From: Clostridium sp. UBA6640
GTDB taxonomy: Bacteria; Bacillota; Clostridia; Clostridiales; Clostridiaceae
DNA length: 15,645 nucleotides
NCBI RefSeq assembly: GCF_002455975.1
Contig: NZ_DKLM01000080.1
Coordinates: 1-15,645 of the forward strand
Direction of reading: 5' to 3'
In this document: positions 7,856 through 14,963 of the stretch, piece by piece
How the letters are laid out: each line of letters begins with the position of its first letter
Position numbering within the stretch: position 1 is the first letter of the stretch
Made by a program: the position numbers and the translations under genes
The notes under the pieces: model-generated
Told to the model about the DNA's origin: nothing
What the model saw: only the letters and a program-made list of their open reading frames with translations
The model's database searches: none

Positions 7856-9724
7856 TTAGTCTAACCTTGTATAAATATTTTCAGGTATATTTATAAATAT
7901 ATTTTCGGTAAATTCCACCAAATTTTCTTTATTTTTATTAGAGCGCATTAAAGAGTTATCAAGAGATCGAATATTTTGGAATACTCCCATTAAGTCCAAC
8001 ATTCCATAACCCCATACTGGATTAGGGTAAGTATCCCCTGGTCTTTTTCTAGTTCCAGCTATAAGAAATGTGTTTATTTTAGGCGGATATAATGCTGGAT
8101 TATTACCTTCTACTACACCCCACTGTAATATTAATGCCACTGCTCCAGTTAAAACTGCCGTAGCTGCACTTGATCCAGTAATTATAGTTGTTCCTCCTCC
8201 AACTCTAGTAGTGACTACATTAACTCCTCCAGTAGCAACTGATGGCTTTACGCGGCCATCTCTTGTAAATCCTCTGCCTGATGTTGCCACTACCGTATTA
8301 TTAAATTGATTATAATAAGCAGTAGCAATTATAGTTCTACTTGTCGAAGGAATCGTTAAGGTGGTATATGGGTCTGGTTCCAAAAATTTTGTTCCTGGCA
8401 TTAAAAAGTCTTTTTGATAAGTCCAAGCATTATATCTTCCATCAACTATATAATCTCCTGTTAAAACTATTTGCCATATTCCACCTTTAACATTGGTAAA
8501 CGCAATAGATATACGTCCATCCCCTGTAATACTTTCTGGATAATCATGCAATATTGCAACAGTAGTTCCCTCTAATGTAAATCTTATAGTTACTATTCCT
8601 TTCACCTTCTCTGGAATTTTTTCTAAAATTTCTCCACTTGGAGAAATGATTGCTGCGGAAATTCTATCTGGACGATGAAACCAGATGTTTACCTCTATTC
8701 CAAACTGGTTATCAGCTACCTGTAGTTCTATTATCCTAACTTCTCCACTTTCAGTGAATATTCCACTAGTATGATTTTCTGCATCTCCTTCGTTTCCAGT
8801 ACCCCCTACTACTGCTATTCCACTTCTAACTGAAAAATAATCTATATATCTTTCTACTCTAGCACTTCCGTCATGCCCTCCAGAGTTTGTGCCTAAGGCT
8901 ATGCATATAGCCATAGGTTTATTTAGTCTTCTTTGAGTATCATATAAATATTTTAACGCTAAAAGTATATCACTAGTTTGATATTCCGGTATTGCTACAT
9001 TAACTTGTGGAAACTCTCTCAGGACAGCTGGACTAGCTTCTTTAAGTTTTACAATTAAGAATTCACAATCCGGTGCTGCTCCTGTCACTCCTGCGCGTCC
9101 TCCTGCACCAATAATCCCTGCAATTTCAGTTCCATGACCAATTTCATCCCTTTGAGGAACAATAGCATAGGGATCTTCTCCTCTACTTTGTGCACTAATG
9201 GCTTCATTAATCTGTTCTCTAGAATATTCTGTTCCATATTTGAACCCTTCCGGTGGCGGTCCTTGCTGTATTGTTTGGTCCCACATGCCTATTATTCTAG
9301 TTTTATTATCTTCTGTCATAAACTCTCTATTTAAATAATCAATTCCCGTATCTAACATCCCTACAACTACACCTGTACCTCGCAGTCTTAAATATGAACT
9401 TGTATGAAAAATTGAAATATTAGCAGCATTAATAGGTGATATTTGAGTAAGAGAATATAACTCATTCCTTTCTACATATGCTAGAGCTGGTACATCTCTT
9501 AATAAATCATCTAATCTCCCATTTTCAACAATTAATATTATAATTTGATTTCCTACAATAAATGCACAAGCATAATCTATTTGATTAAGTTGATTTATAA
9601 TATTTCCACTATATTCTGCAATATAGCTTTCATAATTATTACTTAAATATCTTTTTCCACATTCCGGTATATGTGCATTTAAATTTTCTTGCATTTCATT
9701 TATATTTTCTCTATGCTCTTCCAT
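7856..9724 (-). CDS. Csp-type subtilisin-like germination protease (paralog 1, first single-domain copy)
   Basis: A 622-residue Csp-family S8 protease. The start chosen is the ATG at 9724 (MEEHREN), which aligns with the MKEHREN start of the other copies and sits 9 bases after GAGGAGG. An in-frame ATG 18 bases upstream would place the initiation codon inside that ribosome binding site and is rejected. Asp125, His197, Asn311 and Ser519 are present, with serine motif GSSAATA. Prodomain cysteines 22 and 53 are kept. It is closest to paralog 5 at the far end of the array (LLRDVPA, SPINxANISIFH, EIxGHGTEIAG). It follows the csp remnant by 37 bp. The RBS hairpin seen before paralogs 2-5 is weak or absent here. 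The role in SleC activation or its control is inferred from the family. Confidence 0.93.
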   Translation of the reverse strand: MEEHRENINEMQENLNAHIPECGKRYLSNNYESYIAEYSGNIINQLNQIDYACAFIVGNQIIILIVENGRLDDLLRDVPALAYVERNELYSLTQISPINAANISIFHTSSYLRLRGTGVVVGMLDTGIDYLNREFMTEDNKTRIIGMWDQTIQQGPPPEGFKYGTEYSREQINEAISAQSRGEDPYAIVPQRDEIGHGTEIAGIIGAGGRAGVTGAAPDCEFLIVKLKEASPAVLREFPQVNVAIPEYQTSDILLALKYLYDTQRRLNKPMAICIALGTNSGGHDGSARVERYIDYFSVRSGIAVVGGTGNEGDAENHTSGIFTESGEVRIIELQVADNQFGIEVNIWFHRPDRISAAIISPSGEILEKIPEKVKGIVTIRFTLEGTTVAILHDYPESITGDGRISIAFTNVKGGIWQIVLTGDYIVDGRYNAWTYQKDFLMPGTKFLEPDPYTTLTIPSTSRTIIATAYYNQFNNTVVATSGRGFTRDGRVKPSVATGGVNVVTTRVGGGTTIITGSSAATAVLTGAVALILQWGVVEGNNPALYPPKINTFLIAGTRKRPGDTYPNPVWGYGMLDLMGVFQNIRSLDNSLMRSNKNKENLVEFTENIFINIPENIYTRLD

Positions 9725-9761
9725 AAACAAATACCTCCTCATTATATATCTATAAGTTTAT

Positions 9762-9959
9762 TTAAAGAGCATTGGTATTTAGCCTTGCATAAAAAGATTC
9801 TGCTAAGAATGCACAAGCATAATCTATTTTATTCATTTCTTCCAATATATTTCCATTATAGTCAGCTATATAATTTTCATATTCATCGCTTAAATATAAT
9901 TTTCTGCATTCATTAATATCAATTTTAGGCCCTCTAATGCTTTCTTTTTGACCTTTCAC
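9762..9959 (-). pseudogene. csp remnant: prodomain fused to C-terminal tail by internal deletion
   Basis: This 65-codon reading frame matches the start of the CspA domain of the upstream fusion (CRxLYL, YNGN, IDYACAFLAE, FYA). After FYA it jumps directly to the YARL tail that ends the other paralogs, then runs five codons into spacer sequence before a stop. The whole catalytic domain, about 550 residues, is missing. The junction (9787-9793) is a 7-base word shared by the two sites that would have recombined. The likely start is the GTG at 9959, 7 bases after a GGGAGG site; an ATG at 9974 lies on top of that site. It sits 23 bp after the fusion gene's stop. It is most simply a decayed sixth single-domain csp gene. 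Because it keeps a start and an open frame, a free prodomain-like peptide is possible but unproven. Confidence 0.8.
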
Positions 9960-9982
9960 TATACCCCCTCCCATAATAAGTA

Positions 9983-12900
9983 CTACTGTTGCTTTGATTT
10001 ATAATAAATATTTTCTGGTATATTTGTTAACACCTTATCTGAAAACTTAACTATTTCTTTATTTTCAAAATTTCTTGGCAATCCAAGTGATCTTATGTTT
10101 CTAAATACTCCAACTAAATCTAACATACCATATCCCCAGTCCTTATTAGGATAAATATCTCCTGGCCTTTTTCTAGTTCCAGTAATAAGATAAGTTGTAA
10201 TTTCAGGAGCGTATAAAGTAGCATTGTTTCCGTCTACTATTCCCCATTGTAATATTAATGCCACCGCACCAGCTAGTACTGCTGTTGCTGCACTTGACCC
10301 TGTAACTGTAGTAGTACCACCACCTGGCCTAGTAGTTACTACATCAATTCCACCTGTAGCAACATATGGCTTAATCCTACCATCTCTTGTGAACCCTCTT
10401 CCTGAAGAAGTTACTATAGTATTGTTATTTTGATCATAATAAGCCGTTACAATTGCACTTCTACTAGTGGAAGGTACAGCTATTGTAATATCTGCATCAG
10501 GACGTAAAAATCTAGTATTTGGTTTTAAAAGAGCTCTTTGATACATCCATGCATTATACCTGCCATCAACTATATAATCACCTGTTAAATTTATTTGCCA
10601 TACCCCTCCTGTAACATTTTTCAGTACTATAGTAATAAGTTCATCACCAGTAATATCTTCTGGTAAATAGTAGTGTATAGAAGCAGTAGTCCCTTCAAGT
10701 ATAAACTTTACATCTTCTACTCCTTTTAACTTTTCTGGAATCCTTTCTAGAATTTCTCCACTTGGAGATACCATTCCTACAGATACCTTATCTGGCTGTT
10801 TACACCATATATTTATTTCTAATCCTACTTGTCTTGGATCAACACTAAATTCTATTGTCTGTGTTTCTCCTGTAATTCTGAATCTACCACTAGTATGAGT
10901 TTCACTAGCTCCTTGATTTCCTGTACCTCCAACGACAACAATTCCCCTTGTTATTGAAAAATAGTCAATAAATCTTTCTGAAATAGCACTGCCATCGTGT
11001 CCGCCATAATTTGATTCTATAGGTACACAAATTACCATAGGCCTATTTAATTTTCTTTGAATAGAAGTTAAATAGTTTAGTCCCATTACTACATCTGTAT
11101 TCTGGTATATCGGAAAATCAACAGGGAAAATAACACCTCGACTTTCTAATGTAAGCTTTTTAGCCTCCTTTAATTTAACCATTACAAATTGGCAATCTGG
11201 TGCTGCACCAATTACACCAGCTCGCCCCCTTCCTCCTGCAATTCCTGCTACTGCTGTTCCATGGCCATTTAAATCTCTTGAAGGTACAATAGCATATGGA
11301 TCCTCTCCTCTAAAACTAGCAGCAATTGCTTCATTTATCTCAGTATTTAAATACTCACTACCATAGATAAATCCTTCTGGTGGTGTCCCTGTCTGTATTG
11401 TTTGATCCCATATACTCACTATTCTAGTTCTATCATCTTCAGTCATAAACTCGATATTTAAATAATCAATTCCTGTATCAATTATTCCAATTATTACTCC
11501 TCTACCTCTTAAATTTAAATAAGGATTCTCATGAAACTGCGAAATGTTTGCAGTATCTATAGGCGATAATGCTGCCAAAGTAAAGAGCTTAGTTCTCTCT
11601 ACATTTATAATGGACTTAACGTTTCTTACAAGTTCCTCCGCTCTTCCTTTTCGAACAGCTATAACAGCATAAAAAGGTTCTGCAAGAAAAGCACAAGCAT
11701 AATCAAATTTTCCAACTTCACTTATTATATCTCCATTATATTCCACCATAAAAGTTTCATAGTTTTCATCTAAATATAAATCCCTACAAGTACGTTCAGG
11801 CGGAGTTAATATAGGTATTTCTCTATTCATATCTATACTCCTTACAGGGGCTTCTTCTAGCCAGATTTCTAAGGCATTGCTTATACATAAATTTCCATAG
11901 CCCCAAGTTTCATTTGGATAAACTATAAGTGGTCTATCTCTAGTAGCACCTTTAAGCAAGAAATATTTTAGCCTCTCTCCATACATGTATGAGTCTCTTC
12001 CTTGTACTAATCCCCATTCCATAAGCATCGCAGCAGCGCCAGCTACATGTGGAGTAGCCATGGACGTTCCCGATAATGAATCATATCCTCCACGAGGAAC
12101 TGGTGCTTCTATATTTTCTCCTGGCGCAATTATTTCTGGTCTAATTTTACATCTATCTAGCGGTCCTCTTCCTGAAAAAGCAGATATAGTTCCATTGATA
12201 TGGTTATAGCTACCTACTGTAATAGCATTTTCCACAGTACCAGGAATTCCTACCGTATTGAAAACTGATGGTTCTAAAAATCTGGTAGTTATATTTAATC
12301 CTTCAGTTATTGGAAGCCAAATATCAAATGGACTTACCTCATTAACTTCTCTTGAATATATAATAATAGACCAAGTTCCTGCGGAAATAAATTGATTAAA
12401 TCCTACTAAACTTATAACTATTTCTCCAGATATATTAAAAGGAGTTGGTCCAGAATTAAAAATATAATAATAATCATTTCTTATATTTCCCTCTACATAA
12501 CTTCTAACTAGTGGTATAACTCCACTTCTTGAACCAGCAGGTGATATCAATTCTATACTAATATCTTTTAAAAAAGATTTATATAATTGAAATATTACTG
12601 CTGTCTCATTGGGACCAATACTTACATCCACTCTATTCTCTAAAGCTAAAATTCCAGCTGCGTGATGTGCCTTATCACCTTCATTTCCCGCCGCAATAAC
12701 AAAGCTTATTCTTTCAAGGGCACATATTGTTGATATATACTTTTCAAGCAGACTATTTCCATCATGAGCACCATCATTACTACTAAAGCTTAAATTTATA
12801 ACTAAGGGCTTCATAAGTTCTTTGCTTCTATCTATTAAAAACTTTACTCCTCTCATAAGCTGAGTACTACTTGTATATCCCCCCATTATCTCTCTTGTAA

Positions 12901-13531
12901 GTTTAACCATAGCTATAGAGCTTTCAGGTGCTACACCGTAATATCGTGGAGGTATATTGCCACCAGCACAGGCTATACCAGCTACATGAGTACCATGCCT
13001 TGCTGTATCAACATGAGGAACTATATTAAAAGGATCTGGAGATTTTAATGCATTGTTAATATCTGTACTATTGTATACTGCTCTATTAGCCGCCAAATCA
13101 TAAATATAATCAATTCTCGTATTACCTTCTGCATCTATAAAAGCAGGGTGAGTATAATCTATCCCAGAGTCTATAAACCCTATTAAAACTCCTTTACCAG
13201 TAAGGCCATAAACGAATCGAGCAGCTGGTTGACAAATAGCTCTATTGCTGACTTCTGAATTAATATATAAACTTTTAGGAATTTCCATATAAGTTATTTG
13301 TTGTATATTTCCTACATCAAGAACTTTATCAAAAGTTATGGTTACAATTCCAAAACCATAGCCTAGATCTTCAAAGATACCCCCTAAGGCTTCCACTTGT
13401 TCTCTAACAATTGGTGCGTCCGTACCATATAAAACTACTAATTCAATTGTATCTCCTTCTATTCCAATTTCTCTATAAACCTGTGCTACTCTATTTCTAA
13501 TTCCTCTGGGTAGGTTTAAAAATAAATTCAA
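9983..13531 (-). CDS. cspBA: CspBA: two-domain subtilisin-like germination protease
   Basis: An 1182-residue fusion of two Csp S8 proteases, the architecture known from C. difficile CspBA. The N-terminal CspB-like half has Asp121 (DSGID), His179 (RHGTHVAG), oxyanion Asn283 and Ser490 in a classical GTSMATP motif. The C-terminal CspA-like half has Asp685, His757, Asn872 and Ser1080 (GSSAATA). Both triads are intact, unlike C. difficile CspA. The second prodomain begins near residue 568 and has Cys582 and Cys612. The TTG at 13531 gives the first standard start, but the strong AGGGAGGG site is 27 bases upstream with only ATT and ACG codons at normal spacing, so the true N-terminus may lie up to nine residues earlier. 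It is first in the csp operon. CspB is the protease known to cleave SleC; a role for the A half is inferred. Confidence 0.93.
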   Translation of the reverse strand: MNLFLNLPRGIRNRVAQVYREIGIEGDTIELVVLYGTDAPIVREQVEALGGIFEDLGYGFGIVTITFDKVLDVGNIQQITYMEIPKSLYINSEVSNRAICQPAARFVYGLTGKGVLIGFIDSGIDYTHPAFIDAEGNTRIDYIYDLAANRAVYNSTDINNALKSPDPFNIVPHVDTARHGTHVAGIACAGGNIPPRYYGVAPESSIAMVKLTREIMGGYTSSTQLMRGVKFLIDRSKELMKPLVINLSFSSNDGAHDGNSLLEKYISTICALERISFVIAAGNEGDKAHHAAGILALENRVDVSIGPNETAVIFQLYKSFLKDISIELISPAGSRSGVIPLVRSYVEGNIRNDYYYIFNSGPTPFNISGEIVISLVGFNQFISAGTWSIIIYSREVNEVSPFDIWLPITEGLNITTRFLEPSVFNTVGIPGTVENAITVGSYNHINGTISAFSGRGPLDRCKIRPEIIAPGENIEAPVPRGGYDSLSGTSMATPHVAGAAAMLMEWGLVQGRDSYMYGERLKYFLLKGATRDRPLIVYPNETWGYGNLCISNALEIWLEEAPVRSIDMNREIPILTPPERTCRDLYLDENYETFMVEYNGDIISEVGKFDYACAFLAEPFYAVIAVRKGRAEELVRNVKSIINVERTKLFTLAALSPIDTANISQFHENPYLNLRGRGVIIGIIDTGIDYLNIEFMTEDDRTRIVSIWDQTIQTGTPPEGFIYGSEYLNTEINEAIAASFRGEDPYAIVPSRDLNGHGTAVAGIAGGRGRAGVIGAAPDCQFVMVKLKEAKKLTLESRGVIFPVDFPIYQNTDVVMGLNYLTSIQRKLNRPMVICVPIESNYGGHDGSAISERFIDYFSITRGIVVVGGTGNQGASETHTSGRFRITGETQTIEFSVDPRQVGLEINIWCKQPDKVSVGMVSPSGEILERIPEKLKGVEDVKFILEGTTASIHYYLPEDITGDELITIVLKNVTGGVWQINLTGDYIVDGRYNAWMYQRALLKPNTRFLRPDADITIAVPSTSRSAIVTAYYDQNNNTIVTSSGRGFTRDGRIKPYVATGGIDVVTTRPGGGTTTVTGSSAATAVLAGAVALILQWGIVDGNNATLYAPEITTYLITGTRKRPGDIYPNKDWGYGMLDLVGVFRNIRSLGLPRNFENKEIVKFSDKVLTNIPENIYYKSKQQ
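11830..11843 (-). promoter_or_regulatory. Internal ribosome binding site and ATG for the CspA half
   Basis: Inside the fusion gene, AAGGAG (11838-11843) lies exactly 7 bases before an in-frame ATG (11828-11830, Met568). Translation from there would give a 615-residue protein, close to the 622 residues of the free-standing paralogs, beginning about 14 residues before the first conserved prodomain Cys. This is either the fossil of a separate cspA start or an active internal start producing free CspA beside the fusion. Removing one C from the run at 11847-11850 would create a TAA overlapping this site. Confidence 0.7.
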
Positions 13532-13558
13532 TCTTCCGCTAACTTTTTCCGTAATAAT

Positions 13559-13566
13559 CCCTCCCT
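13559..13566 (-). promoter_or_regulatory. Strong RBS upstream of cspBA lacking a standard start codon at normal spacing
   Basis: AGGGAGGG on the minus strand is the only strong ribosome binding site before cspBA. The in-frame codons that follow are ATT, ATT and ACG; ACG is 6 bases from the site. No ATG, GTG or TTG occurs in frame until 13531. Confidence 0.6.
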
Positions 13567-13587
13567 AAAAACACTCCTTCACTTAAT

Positions 13588-13616
13588 ATGTTATGAGACA
13601 AAAGTCAAAATAATGC
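13588..13616 (-). promoter_or_regulatory. Candidate sigma-E-like sporulation promoter for the csp operon
   Basis: On the minus strand, GCATTAT (13610-13616) and CATAACAT (13588-13595) are separated by 14 bases. They resemble the Bacillus sigma-E -35 (KMATATT) and -10 (CATACAMT) elements with the expected spacing, at about 5 of 7 and 6 of 8 positions. A start near 13580 would leave about 15 bases before the ribosome binding site. Mother-cell expression would suit csp genes. In so AT-rich a spacer a chance match is quite possible. The remainder of 13617-13735 shows nothing else that I recognise. Confidence 0.4.
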
Positions 13617-13735
13617 AAAACTTACAATTAATCAAAAATAATTGTAGCGCTTTAAAATAATTAATTCTAAAATTGTTGGTTTTTACTGAGAAATATGCAC
13701 AATTATAAGCTGAAAAAGTTGTGAATTTAATAAAT

Positions 13736-13769
13736 AAAAAAAAACTAGCAATTCATGCTAGTTTTTTAT
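13736..13769 (-). terminator. Rho-independent terminator after the HTH regulator
   Basis: An 8-bp stem AACTAGCA/TGCTAGTT (13743-13750 with 13756-13763) with a 5-base loop is flanked by an A-run at 13736-13744 and a T-run at 13762-13767. Read on the minus strand, the A-run becomes a U-tract directly after the stem, terminating the regulator just past its stop and insulating the csp promoter. It could also work in the plus direction. Confidence 0.85.
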
Positions 13770-13772
13770 TTA

Positions 13773-14444
13773 TTAAAGTATAATTTCCACTCTATTTAGT
13801 TTTGCAATAACTTTTATATCTTTTACTCCTAGTGTTTCTGTTCTAAGACTTCCTCTATTACTTATTAATAAAACTTTATTACTATCCAATTTTTTAATTT
13901 GTCTTAAAACTCTCTCACCATTATAGTCAATTAAACATATGGCATTGTTTTCTATTTCTGCAGTTAAATTTGCAAAAGCTATATCTCCTTTGCATATTCT
14001 AAATCCCATCAAATCATCATTTTCTATTTGAATAAATAAAACTTTATCTGAATTATGTCCCTCTATCTTATTAGATATTATAGGCATCTGACGATTCGCT
14101 ATAGGTTTATCTAAATCATATTTATATACTCCTATAGTTTTTAAAATTGAGCCAAAAGCATCATTCCATACATCCTTAACAGTTTCAGGAGCTTTATTCT
14201 TTGGAGTAACACTTTCATTCTTACTTTCTTCATAGGCAATATTTTGGAACATAGAAGTCATATTTTGAATATCTCCTCCTAATACTTTACCTATTCTTTC
14301 AATTAGCTTTTCATTTATTACTTTTCTTCCGCTTTCTACCTCATTAATAAAACTTTCAGAAACTCCAAGCTTTTTAGCTAATTGTTTTTGACTCATACCT
14401 TTTTCATTTCTAGCTTTTTTAATGTTCTCTCCTACTTTGCTCAT
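13773..14444 (-). CDS. HTH (Xre-type) regulator with degenerate S24/LexA-like domain
   Basis: A 223-residue cytoplasmic DNA-binding protein. Residues about 5-58 form a Cro/C1-type helix-turn-helix (SQKQLAKKLGVSESFINEVE). A charged linker (about 70-95) leads to a C-terminal half (about 118-223) resembling the S24 fold of LexA and phage repressors (KGDIAFANL, followed by a beta-rich segment). Where S24 peptidases have the serine in a DSM motif, this protein has NDDLMG, and the usual catalytic Lys position appears to be Arg181 (VLRQI). Self-cleavage is therefore unlikely. The start at 14444 (MSKVGEN) has AGAGAGG 8 bases upstream; a longer frame starting at 14495 lacks that support. It stands between two terminators, so it is probably a single-gene unit. 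Its position next to csp does not prove that it regulates csp. Confidence 0.8.
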   Translation of the reverse strand: MSKVGENIKKARNEKGMSQKQLAKKLGVSESFINEVESGRKVINEKLIERIGKVLGGDIQNMTSMFQNIAYEESKNESVTPKNKAPETVKDVWNDAFGSILKTIGVYKYDLDKPIANRQMPIISNKIEGHNSDKVLFIQIENDDLMGFRICKGDIAFANLTAEIENNAICLIDYNGERVLRQIKKLDSNKVLLISNRGSLRTETLGVKDIKVIAKLNRVEIIL

Positions 14445-14500
14445 GTTATATACCTCTCTTAAACTTGAAATTTGGCTATAGATATATTCTATCATAAATA

Positions 14501-14535
14501 AAAAAATCCTCTACAATTAACATAGAGGATTTTTT
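14501..14535 (-). terminator. Rho-independent terminator after the DUF3783-like gene
   Basis: The arms AAAAATCCTCTA (14502-14513) and TAGAGGATTTTT (14523-14534) form a 12-bp stem with a 9-base loop. Terminal A and T runs on the two sides make it usable in either direction. It starts one base past the stop codon of the minus-strand gene at 14537, so it most likely ends the cyclophilin-DUF3783 transcript. Confidence 0.85.
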
Positions 14536-14536
14536 A

Positions 14537-14923
14537 CTATTTTCTGTTTGTAGAGTTTTTAAATTGCTCTCTTTCTTCTATTAAATGCTCTAATAGCTTA
14601 TGAAATCTCCAATTTATTGATATTGGAGTTACTGCTGCAAGTATAGGTCTTGATTCTAAAATAGCCCTAACCCTCTTAACTGAAACTTGAAGCTGTTGTG
14701 GAGGAAAATTATTAAATATTATTGTTTTTTCTAAAGGCATTGTGAATTCATCATCTTCTTTAGATTCTCCACCTAAAATATCCTTAATTTTTGAGTTACC
14801 CATAGCTTCTTTTATCACTATACAGTTACAATCAACTTTACCTTCAAACTCTTTATTAAGTATTTCTACCTCATCATCAGATAATGCATAAGTTAAAATT
14901 ACTTTATCATTTAAACTACTCAT
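14537..14923 (-). CDS. Small DUF3783-like protein of unknown function
   Basis: A 128-residue soluble protein without signal peptide or membrane segment. Its size and pattern recall the clostridial DUF3783 family: an N-terminal half that reads as alternating strand and helix (VILTYALSDDEVEILNKEF), a conserved-looking IIFNNFPPQQL segment near residue 90, and a C-terminal helix rich in Glu and Arg (HKLLEHLIEEREQF). The family assignment is from memory and moderately sure; no function is known to me. GGAGGG lies 5 bases before the ATG. It follows the cyclophilin gene by 40 bp with no terminator between them, so the two are probably co-transcribed, and it ends at a strong hairpin. Confidence 0.75.
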   Translation of the reverse strand: MSSLNDKVILTYALSDDEVEILNKEFEGKVDCNCIVIKEAMGNSKIKDILGGESKEDDEFTMPLEKTIIFNNFPPQQLQVSVKRVRAILESRPILAAVTPISINWRFHKLLEHLIEEREQFKNSTNRK

Positions 14924-14963
14924 ACCTGCCCTCCATTCTATACATATTTATATTGAATGAGTA

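Noticed and set aside
1477..9334. Plus-strand frames of about 66 codons at 1477-1677, 3392-3592, 5306-5506 and 9134-9334 that recur in several paralogs
   Set aside because: They lie opposite the same stretch of each csp gene and look conserved only because the csp proteins are. They show no convincing ribosome binding sites or recognisable domains.
9725..9742. Longer start (MRRYLF) for paralog 1
   Set aside because: Its ATG overlaps the GAGGAGG ribosome binding site. The ATG at 9724 has proper spacing and aligns with the other copies.
190..9742. Regular direct repeats about 1.9 kb apart considered as a mobile or CRISPR-like array
   Set aside because: The repeat unit is a whole protease gene with its spacer. 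There are no short spaced repeats, transposase or terminal inverted repeats.
9689..9916. 75-codon plus-strand frame over the csp remnant
   Set aside because: It overlaps the remnant and the start of paralog 1 antisense, has no plausible ribosome binding site, and reads like a chance AT-rich frame.
395..12209. Other plus-strand frames rich in Pro, Thr and Val opposite the serine-motif region of each csp gene (395-652, 4233-4481, 6190-6396, 8070-8309, 10224-10433, 11985-12209)
   Set aside because: They are antisense shadows produced by the Gly/Thr-rich segment of the proteases, with low-complexity translations.
14445..14495. Seventeen-residue N-terminal extension of the HTH regulator
   Set aside because: The downstream ATG has a good ribosome binding site and the helix-turn-helix begins right after it, as is typical of the family.
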